Part shown: one piece after another, positions 21,860 through 34,389 of the stretch
Numbering within the stretch: the stretch's first letter is position 1
Layout of the letters: each line of letters opens with the position of its first letter
Origin: Chaetoderma sp. LZ-2023a
Lineage: Eukaryota > Mollusca > Caudofoveata > Chaetodermatida > Chaetodermatidae
Direction of reading: 5' to 3'
Assembly: GCA_034401795.1 (NCBI GenBank)
Contig: CM067365.1
Coordinates: 12,405,656 to 12,469,655, forward strand
DNA: 64,000 nt
The notes under the pieces: model-generated
Databases searched by the model: none
What the model saw: only the letters and a program-made list of their open reading frames with translations
Told to the model about the DNA's origin: nothing
Program-made: the position numbers and the translations under genes

Positions 21860-24800
21860 AAAGGTGCAATCCACATGTGGACCGGGGAGTGCGTTAACAC
21901 TGCTAGAAACAACATAATACAATCAAATTAAAAATCTTCCACACATGTTCTTGCATCTGTGATTGGCATGCAGAGTTCAGGAGAGACACCATATACGAAT
22001 CCTCAGGATGGCTGATGCAAATCTCTCGATTGGCACTTTAGTTGCGAAAGATGGTTAAGGCATTCCAAATAGTTGCTTAGTGAATGCCCAATGTAGGTTA
22101 AGAGAAGATAAATGTTGAAAATTTACAACCGGAATGAGCTATATCAGTGGTAAATAAAAAAAAAGGGTTCTCTTGTTCTGCAAATGGAAAATGTTAAATG
22201 AGAGACTGGGTTTAGGAGGCTTCGCCATGAAATGGTCAGGATTAGAGACTAATGACGTATTCAGACACATAGAGACTCACCACCTCTGCCAACAGGTTCA
22301 CACACGATGTGCCCAATAACACCACAACTGCGGGGTGGTGGGGTGGGGGTCAGTTATGAAGTGGATGAATGGCATGGTAGATGACTAAGTTATTAGTTAC
22401 ATTAACGTAAGCTCACCAAATTATATGTATACAGTTAGCAAGTAGAGATTGCTTTTCACATGCCCAGCACGTCTCCCTTGATAACGGGTGTAGTCATTAG
22501 CTTCTGGCTTTAATATTGTTCTACTCCACGAGTATCAGCGCAATACTGAGTCACATAGTCTATAGAAACGGGAAATTAACATGGTTCATTTGAAAAAAGT
22601 GTATCTTTAGAGCCATTTTCGCCTATACATCGCGGTTAACCATCTCTATGCTCGTCATTGGGATGGTAATCATATGCCGCATTATCTGTGTCATCGCCAT
22701 CAGTACTAGATGGGGAAGTCAAAAAATATAGCTGTCAATGATATGGAAGGTACAGAACACTCACCATCGGTGTGCAATGGTAATTCGTCTGATAACTAGC
22801 TGAATATATCAGAGTATATACTTAACAATGTATGCCAAGCAAAGTCGTTAACACATTTCATCCCAGATGTTCCATCCTTGTAATTGTAATGCAACTAATT
22901 AAACAGGACAACTGTTGATGCTTTTTTGCATTTTCCCGTGTTTGAAAATAGTCAACAAAACATGGGTTAAATTGTCATTCATGTTTGTTCATTCGTATTT
23001 ACATTACTAATAAGCACCGGACTTATTGTATTGCGATGACATTGTGTTCACACAAACATAAACTTCGCGTGGTGTATATATCAATATAATATTTCCTGAG
23101 TCGATGGCAATCAGTGTAATCATTGTATTCACCGTTATCGTCGTAGTCAAAATCCACCGCCGTCGTCGTCGTCATCATCATATGCAAGCTTTTAAAACGC
23201 TGAAGATCACACATTGAACGATATTTATTTGTATTTTTATTAAGATGTGTGTGTCGAGTTATTTAAACAGCCATATAATAGATAGGTGAATAATCGCAAT
23301 GAACATACGAATATAGCTTTGCAATTCTGTGAATATTCATTCAATGAACATTTCTCTAATCATCTGCACACTCATTTTGCGGCAGATTGAATATTTTCAG
23401 CCATTTCAATAATGATTCACCATAGATGTGGCATGATATGCTGAGTGTAATGAAGCTATAAACACGAGTCTCGCATTGCTGCTTTTAAACACATGCTTTG
23501 TATTTTGTATGCTAAGTAGGCTACTTATCTCAAATCAGCGATTGATTCACGTATCATTATCTAGACACAGACCATGGTTCACGCACGCGTGTATTTCTAT
23601 AGATAATGATTTCGGGCAACATCATTCTTCCAATCGTTAGCATTTGCACAAGTGACCTAATATCCATGTCGGATATCTAGCCACCTGTAAATATGGAACC
23701 AGTCAACGCCTATAATAATTCACATTGCTCTAGATTTATTGATAGCTCTTACCGCTGCTTCTTTTGTTCGGTTGGCAGTGAGTGTGAATGACTGTCAGAT
23801 GTTCAACCACACAGTTAATCATAATTAACAATCATCGTAACTGTTATGTCCTGGCCACATTGAGCCTAGTAGCGGACAGCTTTAGTGCACACGTTAGTTT
23901 GAAGAGGCGTCAACTCGTCAGCACTGGGAAATTAACATTCTCCAATGAAAATCTGGTTTAAAATTAAGCACCATGTCCTATTTAACCAATAAACAGAGTA
24001 TGTCAATTCAGAATACAAGAATATAGCCATTGTAGGGCATTCTCAGTGCCAAGAAGATAGTAACACTATCTTGAGATTAGGCGCAAACAAGACGAATGCA
24101 TATTACTTACGGCGTAGATGATTTTCCAGTTGATCGCGTTCATATGGTTATGGTAGCGAGGTAAACTCGCTCAACTTGCACAGACTAAGCGCTTCCTATC
24201 AGCATATGGAATATGTTCATAGGTCTAACACGTGCATGTGGTGGATAAAGTGTCCTGATTGGAAATCGGAGTGGCATGTCTTATTGAGGTGTGTGGACTT
24301 ACGCTGAACTGATGCTGTTATCACTTTCTCTGGTTTCTAGTCCGAGTTCATTACTGGTATTTACATACAATCATTCAAAGGATATGAGCTCTCTGATATG
24401 TCCTGTACATTTAGCCAGCGGCCTCTAGCAAGATGCTATTAGCACAACTGTATCGCCATGCGGTCCACAAACGAAAACTCGGAGATGCAGAAAATTACAC
24501 AATTTGCGTAATACAGATAGATAGAATTGGCCAGGTCTTAACGTCGGCTGGTAGTGTAGAGATTGGTATGCGACCATCTTCGAGGCGTGTGCCTATAGTA
24601 CCGATTGCATTCTCTGTATCCATCTCCATATAGTCCACAGCAACCAGCACAGACTGACTGTTAGATCACTTAATATGTTACGAATACTATGCCTATTATT
24701 TGCAAAATCAATTAAACCATCCCACCACAACCACCCCTCCCAATCGTATCATCAGCATTGCGGTGGCTGTTGCTGCTGCTACAACATTTTTCACACATGC

Positions 24801-25825
24801 TACTAATGTCTATGGCCATTGGGTGTTGCCTATAAATGAGCATAACTCCATAGGTTACACCGGACTATACCAAATAATTGGTTTATCATAAATAGATGTT
24901 CTGCAATCTTTGCAAAAATACGCAACAGATTCACTGATTACACTAAGTGTTATTTTGAGATATTATCCTATGCTTTTCATTCAGACAGTTCTATATAGTG
25001 GTGTGTGATTATTGCTTGGCTACTACGCATCTCTTGTCTCTATTCCAGATGGAAATTTGTTCTGATAGCATAGATCGATTACAATAATTATATTATCCCA
25101 GGACAAGTTAGTAGTTTCATTTTCGATTAAGCTGATGAGATTACGCAACAGTTTTCGCAAAATTATCGGTGGACTATATTGACTTTGCTAGCGGATGTGA
25201 TATGTCATGTCACATTAAAATACACGTGGTATTGGACGGAGCGTATTCAATTTAGTTGCCATTGCAAGATTAACAGCAAAATTGCATTCTCACATACAAC
25301 GTCTCAATGTTAATTGCGATATTTAAATATTAATAGATGGTTGCCCATACATTATGAACATGTAATTCTATGTGATCTGAATGCCCAAATTGAGTGGTGG
25401 GTTGTCGTTAGGCTACAAGAAATGTGAAAATGGAATGTGTCAAATTAGTGTAGCGTGACTGTAATATTGCTGTTTCGCCGTGGAAATTGAAATATCACTG
25501 TAATGCATGAACGAGGTTATCTGAGTATTGCAGAAAATGGATAGGTGTTCGGTTGTTCAAACCATGGAGACATGTTCGCGACCACCATGTTTGCATGTTA
25601 TAGCTTAACATCACTGTCAGTATACATTGCGAATAGTACCATTGTATGGCCTTGGTGTTTCCAGAGATTGGACGTTCTAACATGCTATCAACTACCTGAG
25701 CTAAGTAAGTATGGCCCCGGTTTAAAAATATCCATGGACAGATGTTCTGATGTTACCCATGATCAATGATATCCCATAGAGCCAAGGTAAACGTACACAT
25801 GGGGCAATAGTGGGCCACGTTTTCA
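21860..25825. other. 4-kb stretch without recognised genes or repeats
   Basis: Only a short trinucleotide stretch (cgtcgtcgtcgtcatcatca region, about 23155-23182) and brief frames of 60-75 codons without motifs are seen. This is the longest unique-looking part of the window and the most sensible place to look for short host exons with expression data. Confidence 0.5.
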
Positions 25826-27215
25826 CAGCATTTTGTCTTGTTCTTTCCTTTGTTCTCTCCTTTGTTATTTTAACATCGTTTTTCTTTTGATCTCCGCCGC
25901 CTATTGTGTCCATTCCATTTGACGTGTTCCACTATCTCCCCTATTTTGATTGTATGTTAGATGTAGAGGGTGGCCAAAAGCCCCCCCCCCTCATTAAATC
26001 ATGCAACTCATGTTATCCAATGAGGAGAGCTTAAGGGTAATTTGCGTAATGATTGGCAAGGTTTAATGCATAGAGTAAGTATGATTGACAGGTTACATGT
26101 CTGGGCTCTTCTTTTCCTGACTCTGGGAACTCATTCAATCACGAACCCCCCACACCTCGTTAAATCAAGTGACTCCTGTCATCCAATCAGGTGAGCTTAA
26201 GATTAATTAGCGTAATGATTGCCAAGGGTTGGTGCATAGTGTAAGGATGACTGACAGGGTATATGTCTTTTTGTCGGTTTCCTTTGATGGGTCCAGCACT
26301 TCCCCTGTATTGATTGGATGATAGCTGTAGAGGGTGTCCATAATCCCCACACCTCATTAAATCATGCGACTCATTCAATGAGGTGCGCTTAAGGGTAATA
26401 AGTGTAATACTTTACAAGGGTTAATGCATAGTACAAGTATGATCGACAGGTTACATGTTTGGACTCGTCTTTTCCAGACTCTGGGGAATCATTCAATCAC
26501 GAAGCACCACCCGCTCCTTAAATCAAGTGACTCCTGTCATCCAATCAGGTGAGCTTAAGGTTAATTAGCGTAATGATTGACAAGGGCTGGTGTATATTGT
26601 AGGATGGCTGCCAGGGTACATACCTTTTTGTTGGGTTCCATTCCTGGGTCCAGCTCTTCCCTTGTTCTGATTGGTTGTTATATGTAGAGTGTGGACCACC
26701 CCCTCATTAAATAATGTGTCTCCTGGCATCCAATGAGGTGAGCTTAAGGTTAATTAGTGTAATGAATGCCAAGGGTTAATACATGGCGTAATGATGATTG
26801 GCAGGCTAACTGTTTGGACTCGTCTTTTCCTGGGAACTCATTTAATCACGAAGCCCTGCCCCCCTTGTTAAATCACGTGCCTCCTTGCATCCAATGAGGT
26901 GAGCTTACAGGCAATTAGCGTAAGGATTGACACGGGTAATGTATAGCATAAGAATGATTGGAAGGTTGCATGTCTGGGCTCCTCTTGTTTCTGACTCCGG
27001 GAACGCATTCAACCATGGGCGATTGATTATAGATGGTGAATCTATCATGTAATGATAATTATCTAACGATTGCGGAAGATGACTCTGTTAGTTTAATGGA
27101 TTTATCATTACACTTTTTAGCCATGACAATGTACATGGGTCGATCTATTGCATAAGGACAACCGATTAGTTATTACTGAAACAGATTAAAATTGACTAGA
27201 TGAGATTTAAAACAA
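25826..27215 (+). repeat. Family C element, copy C3 (longest)
   Basis: Same start as C1 (ttttgatctccgccgcc at 25887) and same unique end (tctatcatgtaatg, tagccatgacaatgtac, ttagttattactg, ending near 27210). Six tandem units start with ..ttaaat(c/a) at about 25990, 26157, 26353, 26517, 26703 and 26866, spaced 163-196 bp. Two unit types partly alternate, one carrying a tgattggatgatagctgtag-like segment. Confidence 0.8.
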
Positions 27216-28430
27216 CTCCGACCACGTGTAACGAGTAGGCAATGATGTTCTTTGGCCTCCTTGGAGTTACTCGCCCGAGCAATGTAGCCAAGGTGTTTTC
27301 CAATGATTCGGATCAGCGCAAATTGTTTGGAAATATAGCTATAATCTCCCATGCAAAGTAATACGTCAAAATAAATCATTTCCAGCCTTTCCATATTAAA
27401 TCAAAATAAGACATTCTACTTTTCTTTCGAAGGCTTTTTTGCATTGATGGCGCCTTATACGACTGTCGGAGTATGCATTCCCAATAGATTGAGAGTCAGG
27501 GCCGCTACATTTGATGAACTGTGTCAAGACATGCACAGGAGCGAAACATATGTACACCTCGCAACGAGAAGCACGCAACTGATTCTGCCTATGGAGTACT
27601 GCATTCTGAGAGCACACTAATCGAGTCTGCCTAGCTGGTCCAACAACGGCAACGGATATTTCCTGCCTGACCATTTATGGACTGTCTACGGTCTACCGAG
27701 GTATGTTGGGGACATTTTTAATATAAAACAATTGCTTCACTGTTCATCGTTTTCATTGTTGGCCACGCATATCTTGCTGAGCAAGGAGTTTACGGTAAGC
27801 TTTGGCATTAAATACAGTCGGTGTCTAATGTGTCTGCTCAGTTGTCATTTTCAGCATACTATCTACCGTACGACCTTAGGGCATGTACGCGACGGTGTCT
27901 CCCATATTGTTATCAATGGTATACGTTGGCTTGGCAAATCCAGTATTTAAATTCATTTTGCCCAGTTATATACGAGGCCTTTTAGAGAAGCTAATCTTTG
28001 GCTGTTTAGCATTAGCTTGAAATAGAAGCTCGATTTATCGCGAGTGGAAGCATTTTATCTTATACACACTGTTGGTTACGTTATTCAACTATTGTTGAAA
28101 TGGTGTGGAGCGAAACATTCAGATTAATTTTAATTTAGAAAACTATGAAACTTTGAAAACACCAATTAAAATTAAGTTAAATCCTGAGATAATAGGATAT
28201 TGAATTTGTAACTATATTTTGCGTATTTGTCAAAACTCACAGAAATAATCCATTAATAACAACCCAACAAACGAGAGGAACATGCCACGAATAAACGTCA
28301 CAATCTGAGTAGTAAGAACTCATTTGGAACTCACCAAAGCTTGCTCCAAATGAGATACTACTAAACCATTGTGATAGATTTGATACGAAATGCCAACTCG
28401 TGCAACGTCTTATATTTACAAGCTTGATCT
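27216..28430. other. No gene or repeat recognised
   Basis: A 92-codon minus frame at 27396-27674 and a 72-codon plus frame at 27732-27950 show no recognisable motif and no conserved copy in the window. Confidence 0.5.
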
Positions 28431-28431
28431 C

Positions 28432-28700
28432 ATTATTTCCAGGACGGGAATTATTGGTGCCATACTGAGCTCGGTGTCCCGATTTCCAGGGTCGGCATTA
28501 AAAGTAGCATGCTGAGCTCGGTGTCACAATTTCCAGGACGGGAATTAAGCATGCCATGATGAGCTGGATGATGGTATTTCCAGGACTGGAATTAACTTTG
28601 CCATACTGAGCTCGATGTCATTATTTCCATGAGCGAGGATTAACGGTACTATGCTTAGCTCGATGGCATTATGACCAAGACGGGAATTAATGGTACCAAG
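28432..28700. repeat. Minisatellite, unit about 47 bp
   Basis: Five to six units. The motif gagctcggtgtc or its variants starts at 28467, 28515, 28561, 28608 and 28656, giving periods of 46-48 bp. Each unit also has atttccaggacgggaatta. Confidence 0.85.
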
Positions 28701-28756
28701 AAAGAATCAATGCCACCTGCATAGCTATAGACGTACGCTATTTGCAATGATTATGA

Positions 28757-29070
28757 GTGGCAATGTTGTTCAATGGGATAAGCTTTTTTCAAATCATATT
28801 TGATTGCACTGCTATTAAAGCCTTAATGACCAAATTTAGTCGAGGATATCTAAATACTTCCTTATTGAATCTCTATTTGCGCTCAAGAGAAGACCATTTT
28901 TTTAAATGTAGCACTGAAATAACTGACTTGGTTACCGAACCAGTCATTCCAGTGGTAAACTTTCAAAAAATAACTTTACCTTGTCCTGTGAATGGATACT
29001 TCACGAACATGGCAGAGGCTGATTTTGCCTCCTTCATCATCAAATGGTTAATGCGCATACAGTTATACAG
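28757..29070 (+). repeat. Family E repeat
   Basis: aatgaccaaatttagtcga, ctgacttggttaccgaacc and agtcattccagtggta follow in the same order as at 2850-2980 and 31100-31230. The 120-codon frame across it is not conserved in the other copies. Confidence 0.65.
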
Positions 29071-29960
29071 CGCACACATTGTGGAAAGTCGGGTTATTAA
29101 ATGGCCAGTTGATGACTGAATGAATTGTGGTGCCAATTGTAGAAATGTCATGGCATCAACCTCCATAGTAGAACACGTCTGTTATGCGTATAAGAAAATG
29201 TGAAATTACGCTCTCGTATTTCTGTTGTACACTAGCTGTTGTGCATCTATGTATATATGTACTCACAACGGAATCCTAAACGTCTCGTTCCAGCGCTAGC
29301 ATGACAGCCATCCAAACATGAAATAGCAAACATAATATGGAGTTAAAAAAATGCTCTAATGAAATACTGCCTTATTAATGGAAAGCTGGGGCATTTCGTT
29401 GCTCGTTGAAGTTTACGAAGAAACCAATACATTTTCTCAGGACCTGCATCGATTTGCTTTACTTTGACAAGCGTGGCGCGTAATCTTGTTAAACACGCTG
29501 ACAGATCTCAACAGGAAACAGTTAGTATCTTAACGATAATACACTTCTGATCAATAGAACTACTGCTCCAGGAATCCTTACATTTCCATCTAAAGTTATT
29601 TCTATTCCCTTCCTCATCATTGTTAATCGAGACACATGATTTGTTTTGTAACACGAGATGCGTATGTCATTGTCAGTGACCAGGGCATGGCTAACATGTG
29701 CGAAACTAATTTAAAGATCTGAAAATCCGCATGGGCGTGTAGAACTTAGGTCGTAATTTCTACACGATCAAGGTCTCGAGGCAACGGAAGTCATTCTGTA
29801 TTAAAACATATAATAGTTAGATGTAGCCCAGATCGGCATCACACCATTATGCATAGAAACATTGCTGTGTTGAGGAATGTACACCTAGCTATTCAACTCA
29901 TTAAGAAGTGAAAGTATTTTCAAAAATAGTTTGGTAAAATGGCTATAAGAGATTGGTTTC
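29070..29960 (+). repeat. Family D repeat, copy D2
   Basis: Starts with gtggtgccaattgtagaaat and tcatggcatc (shared with 42415-42445), then ccaaacatgaaatagcaaac, cctgcatcgatttgctttac and atctcaacaggaaacagtta, and ends in cattaagaagtgaaag. It is closest to D1, about 80 percent by eye over 500 bp. Confidence 0.8.
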
Positions 29961-30319
29961 GGGGATATAATAGAGAGATCCATTTCTAGCCATGCCACAC
30001 CCATTTCTAGCTAAGCCACGCCCACACTTTCTCATTTCCGGATCGATTCATATACACTGAATCATGACTTCCCAGAATATAAATTTTCAAACTATACTGG
30101 TAACATGTTGTATCGTTACGCATGCCACCAATGGCCAGTGCAAGTATTGTGGCTGGTGTGGGGTGTTTGTTTGTTTTATTGTCTGTTTGTTGGTTGGTCT
30201 GTCTCGATGTTTATCCAAACGATATCTCCGGAGTCTAAGAAGGTAGAATAACTAAAGTTGACAGTTTAATCCATATTGCAGATGGCTATGGAACAGATAG
30301 GTTTGATGTAACCTGATGA

Positions 30320-30760
30320 AATATCTAAGTAACAGGGCCACTAACTGCATCCCGAAATACACACGTTTACACATAAATCCGGAAGGCAGAAAGTTAGAAT
30401 CACCGAATTTGACACATTCATTCATATTATAGGTGACCATAATTTATGTGAATTTATATGAGTTTCCGGACACAACATCAAATTTCTATGTCACTTGGTC
30501 AACAGAGTTAAAATGGGGTCACTAACTGCATCCCGAAATACACCCTTGTAACCATACATTCGGAACGCACACAGATAGAATGCTCGGAGGTGAAACACCT
30601 ATTCATATTTTAGCTGACGAGAATGTCAATGCGTTTGAGGACACGCCATCTGATATCTCTGTCACAGTGTTATAACAGAATACACATTTTGGTCATAACT
30701 TTGAGGTCGAGGACAGTAGAACATCTGTCAAGGTCATGTGGGTCAGTAAGTGCATTGCTA
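30320..30760 (+). repeat. 182-bp unit, two tandem copies
   Basis: ctaactgcatcccgaaatac occurs at 30341 and 30523. Each is followed by an atccggaa/attcggaacgca motif and by tttccggacacaacatc or gaggacacgccatc. Copy 1 has a single degenerate unit near 2226. Confidence 0.7.
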
Positions 30761-30784
30761 TAACTTCAGTGTATGCATTCTAGT

Positions 30785-31020
30785 TTGAAACAACCGTGAC
30801 TGGATACTGTTGCTAGCAGAGGCTCATCAAATTAGTTTTCAAATATTAAACAGATTGTTTACTAAATAGTAAATATCTCAAAGATATACAAAACATACAC
30901 ATGCCGGACTATTCCGGCTTCATGACGTGACGTCAGCCTGCATGTGATGTAATTGCGTATTATGTCACACACTAGAGTGGCAGATCTGATCCATGCATTG
31001 CAATGTTTTTACACATGAGA
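30785..31020 (+). repeat. Family B, right part
   Basis: tgactggatactgttgctag begins near the palindrome centre. The rest (attagttttcaaatatta, actaaatagtaa, gacgtcagcctgcatgtgat, gtggcagatctgatccatgc) matches 2530-2790. Confidence 0.7.
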
Positions 31021-31079
31021 AATAGTGTCTATGTGCGACCAACGTTGAGGAAGCCAACTCTAAAACGCAATGTACATCA

Positions 31080-31520
31080 ACTGTATTCAGCGTTGGTTCA
31101 ACCCTTTAATGAACACATTTGGCTAAGAAAATCAAAATACCTCCTTATTGAATGTCCATTTACAGGCCAAGAGATGATTATTTTTTCAATGTTGTTGGCT
31201 CGGTTACCGACCCAGTTATGCTAGTGGTAACATTATACAATGGTTCATTTAGTCCGTGGGTCCAGATCAGAATTTCAACTAATTTGTACCACCTAAGCCG
31301 GCAAACTCGCTTAGAATTTTTTGAAAAGACCCATGCATTGCCATATGGTTCTGTACAGCCCGCATTATCTGGAGTGGACACTATTTTATTCTTCACACAT
31401 GATTCAAAGAAATGTAAATATCTCAATCACGTTATTTTCTGTTGATAAGTATAGAGAAATTCCTATCAGCTGTAATGAACATTTGCCTAAGTGTCACACG
31501 AATTATAACGGTTAGAAACT
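31080..31520 (+). repeat. Family E repeat and conserved flank
   Basis: aatgaacacatttggctaag and ggctcggttaccgacccagt, then a flank matching 3030-3480. The several short overlapping frames are not supported. Confidence 0.65.
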
Positions 31521-31569
31521 GGGAATCTTGCTCTGCTGTTATTTGTTTCAATGCCTTGAGCTGTCCACC

Positions 31570-32690
31570 ACCAGCAAAACAAGTGAGTAGCAATATATTT
31601 CGCGCTTGCCATACCGCTAGACTTTATTGCACTAGTGTGAGAGAAAATGCTGTGTAACGGTTTATTGAATGTTATGCAATGGAGTACAAACTTGCCTATG
31701 TGATACAATAGCCTTTACATTCGCCTTCGCCCCTACTTGATGGACGCCAAACAGAAACGAATAGCTGATAGAATGTCACTGGATACGTCGCCTTTGTCCA
31801 GTAGTCCCGATCCCTATTGGAAGCTATTGTGTGGTCAATTCAGGCGTCGTGTAGTGTCTAGACCATGCGCCTTCTCAGCTCTAGATCTTCCGGAACATGT
31901 GTTTGTTCGGTATCCTGGTAATTAATTGTTGTGTACAGTTTGTGTGCCATGCATGGCTAACGATAGTATATGCACAACACGATCCGTGAACATGCTTACG
32001 CGAAGTACCACAGTTTACATCGCTCACCTAGCATTAGCAATAACCGGATATCAGTTTCATAGCTCTTATTTCCTTTATATAATATAGCATTCTATGGTTG
32101 ATATTTCGCAATTGTTGTATTATTGGACAATGGTCAAACCCGCGTTGATAATATATAGACGATAGGCAGAGGCATATTTACTCAGAACGATCACACACAA
32201 AGCACATGCTTATCCAACCATGCTACCACGTGATTAGCGGTAATCGTGTTGTATTTCGGACTTGTGATTAAATGAATTACTAACAAATCCATATTTCGAT
32301 AAAATTACCTATAATCAATTGTTACAATTGCTGGAGAAACGCGTGCTCTCTGTGAGATCGTGCATACTAAATATGCCGTGGCATCTGCTATGCACATACT
32401 CAACTCTGGTTCTGTAGTTGCCCAATTGCAGTTGACCAGTCACATGTACGCCTTGCACCACGTGTGGTACTCTGCTAAATATTTTGACTCACCAGCGTTC
32501 ATCGGTCCCAATACTGTCTCTACTTGTTGGGCAGCACGCGTGTGACACGAAGCATATACATATCACGGTGTGCGTATAATGAACCATTTGCAATTCTATA
32601 ATAGCACAGCATAGCACATGCCCATTTATGGTGTACCTGTTGACATCTGTTATCATAGTGCTTCTATGTGTCTGCCATTACTGGTAAATA
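31570..32690 (+). repeat. Duplicated block (matches 4290-5640)
   Basis: Carries gttatgcaatggagtacaaa, ggatacgtcgcctttgtcc, cttccggaacatgtgtttgt, gataggcagaggcatattta, ctggagaaacgcgtgctctc and cgtggcatctgctatgcaca in the same order as copy 1. Confidence 0.7.
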
Positions 32691-33940
32691 TATTGTGTGA
32701 GTGACGAGGAGGGGGCGTGGGGGTGTGGGTAGACGTGTTTTGGGATGGTGGGTTGGGGTTGGGAGGGTGGTCAATACACTTACGGTCTTTGGTAGATTAT
32801 TGGCCCGCTATTCTTAATTATCATAGATGGTTGCATGCAATTATCACAACAATTTTACAAAAATACCTGGACAATATATTCAAAATAAACTCCTTTTACC
32901 GCTTTATCACAATTTATGCAACAGTTGATTACATAATAAATACATGACATGTGCCATTAAAAGAGTTGCTGTGTGCTGGAAGATACAACTTCGGAGCAAC
33001 ATAAACGCAGCGGTGGGGACTTGTGGCAATGTGGTCAAAGAGAACCCGACAGTTCAACTTCAGTACTCCAAATACATATTAACATGGGCTACACTCATGC
33101 GTGCGACATTTGCAACTTTGCAAGATTTCTCACATAAATTTGGGAAACCTACCCACAGAAAAAACGACTGATAGACATCTACTAGTTCCGAGGCGCAAAT
33201 AAAAGCATCTTCTTTTAACCAATGTTCATTTATTTATTAGATGTATATTCACCGACATAATCAAACTTATATTATTATTAGTATTATTATTATTATTTTT
33301 ATTATTATTATTATTATTATTATTTTTCTATTCATTAAATTATTCCATCCCGTGTTTATTCAGATTGCTAGCTGTATCGGGCAAGTAGTACTGGTCGGTC
33401 TCTGAGTATGTAATTGTTGTTAAAAACGAAAAGGCTGTATGCCGCAGCAATATCACGCCCACAATTGTTTATTGCGATTTTGGTCGCTCAATCTATGGGG
33501 TTGTTACATTTTTAATATTTCCTATGAAGATGCCAGTCACAACTGTTATTAGCGTGTCAACGTAGTTAAACCTCCAAAATGCTCTAGCCTATGTTTAGTT
33601 GTAGTGATCGATGGTTATGAGGTCAGCGTCTAATTGCATGTAGAGTGAATCAGTACACGTTAGAAGCGCTGCAATGATAATCAAGATCATACTAGTTATC
33701 ACTGCGTGTCAAGACAAAGGCATTTCCTGTTAGCGGCGTGAATTGAAATGTCGATTCGCGCCAGTAACGTATGCGCCAATGGAAATGTAATCATGCTTCT
33801 TTCAGAATCCTCGAACACGGGAAATGCAACATGGCCGTTTATTTTCATTGAAATCTTCAAGAATGCCAGGACTACTTACCGATAATGCATTTCCGATGTT
33901 AGCAATGACAATTCCATTTCAGTCTCTTTTGTGAGAACGA
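32690..33940 (+). repeat. 1.5-kb repeated unit, copy 2a
   Basis: G-rich start, cacttacgg, ttgattacataataaata, gtgtgctggaag, agtactccaaatacatatta, gataatgcatttccg and agcaatgacaattcc. It ends about 350 bp short of copy 1. Confidence 0.75.
33270..33326. repeat. (ATT)n microsatellite
   Basis: About 18 ATT/TTA triplets with two interruptions, inside copy 2a. The other two unit copies have only attatattaatta here. Confidence 0.95.
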
Positions 33941-34389
33941 TCATTTTATATGTTTAGTAAGAATGGGTATAGATTCAATAGTAAATATGCAAACAATGTT
34001 GCAATTTCGTACCAAAATTGCAATTATTTGAAAAATAGACCGAACATTCGACTTACAACAAACGGTGTTACATCAGTTGTCATGTAATAAATAGCCAACA
34101 AAGCCTAACACCCTAATGCTGAAACAGGGTAGGAAAATGTGAGTACATGCACACAGCATTGATGTCCGCAAATTATGGCACACATTTAAAAAAGGTAATA
34201 TAATATGCATTGAAAACACAGTCCAATTGTGTGTGTGGACATGCTTTGCCCTTGTGTTGGTCTGACAAGAATGGATTCTATACATTTATTTTCACGAACT
34301 CGTTTGTTTGTGAAGATACCACGGCGAAATGGTAAATTGTGTCCAGAACAGCAGCAGGGTTGTTGCTTTCGTTACAATAAATATAGTAT
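33941..34389. other. Spacer between tandem unit copies, nothing recognised
   Basis: No match elsewhere in the window was seen. Confidence 0.45.

Noticed and set aside
25980-26900. Regularly spaced repeats of 165-190 bp, considered as a CRISPR-like or satellite array
   Set aside because: Whole units are repeated, not short repeats with unrelated spacers; the array is bounded by element ends shared with two other copies, and the context is eukaryotic.
28757-29119. 120-codon plus-strand frame
   Set aside because: It lies wholly in a family E repeat whose other copies do not keep the frame.
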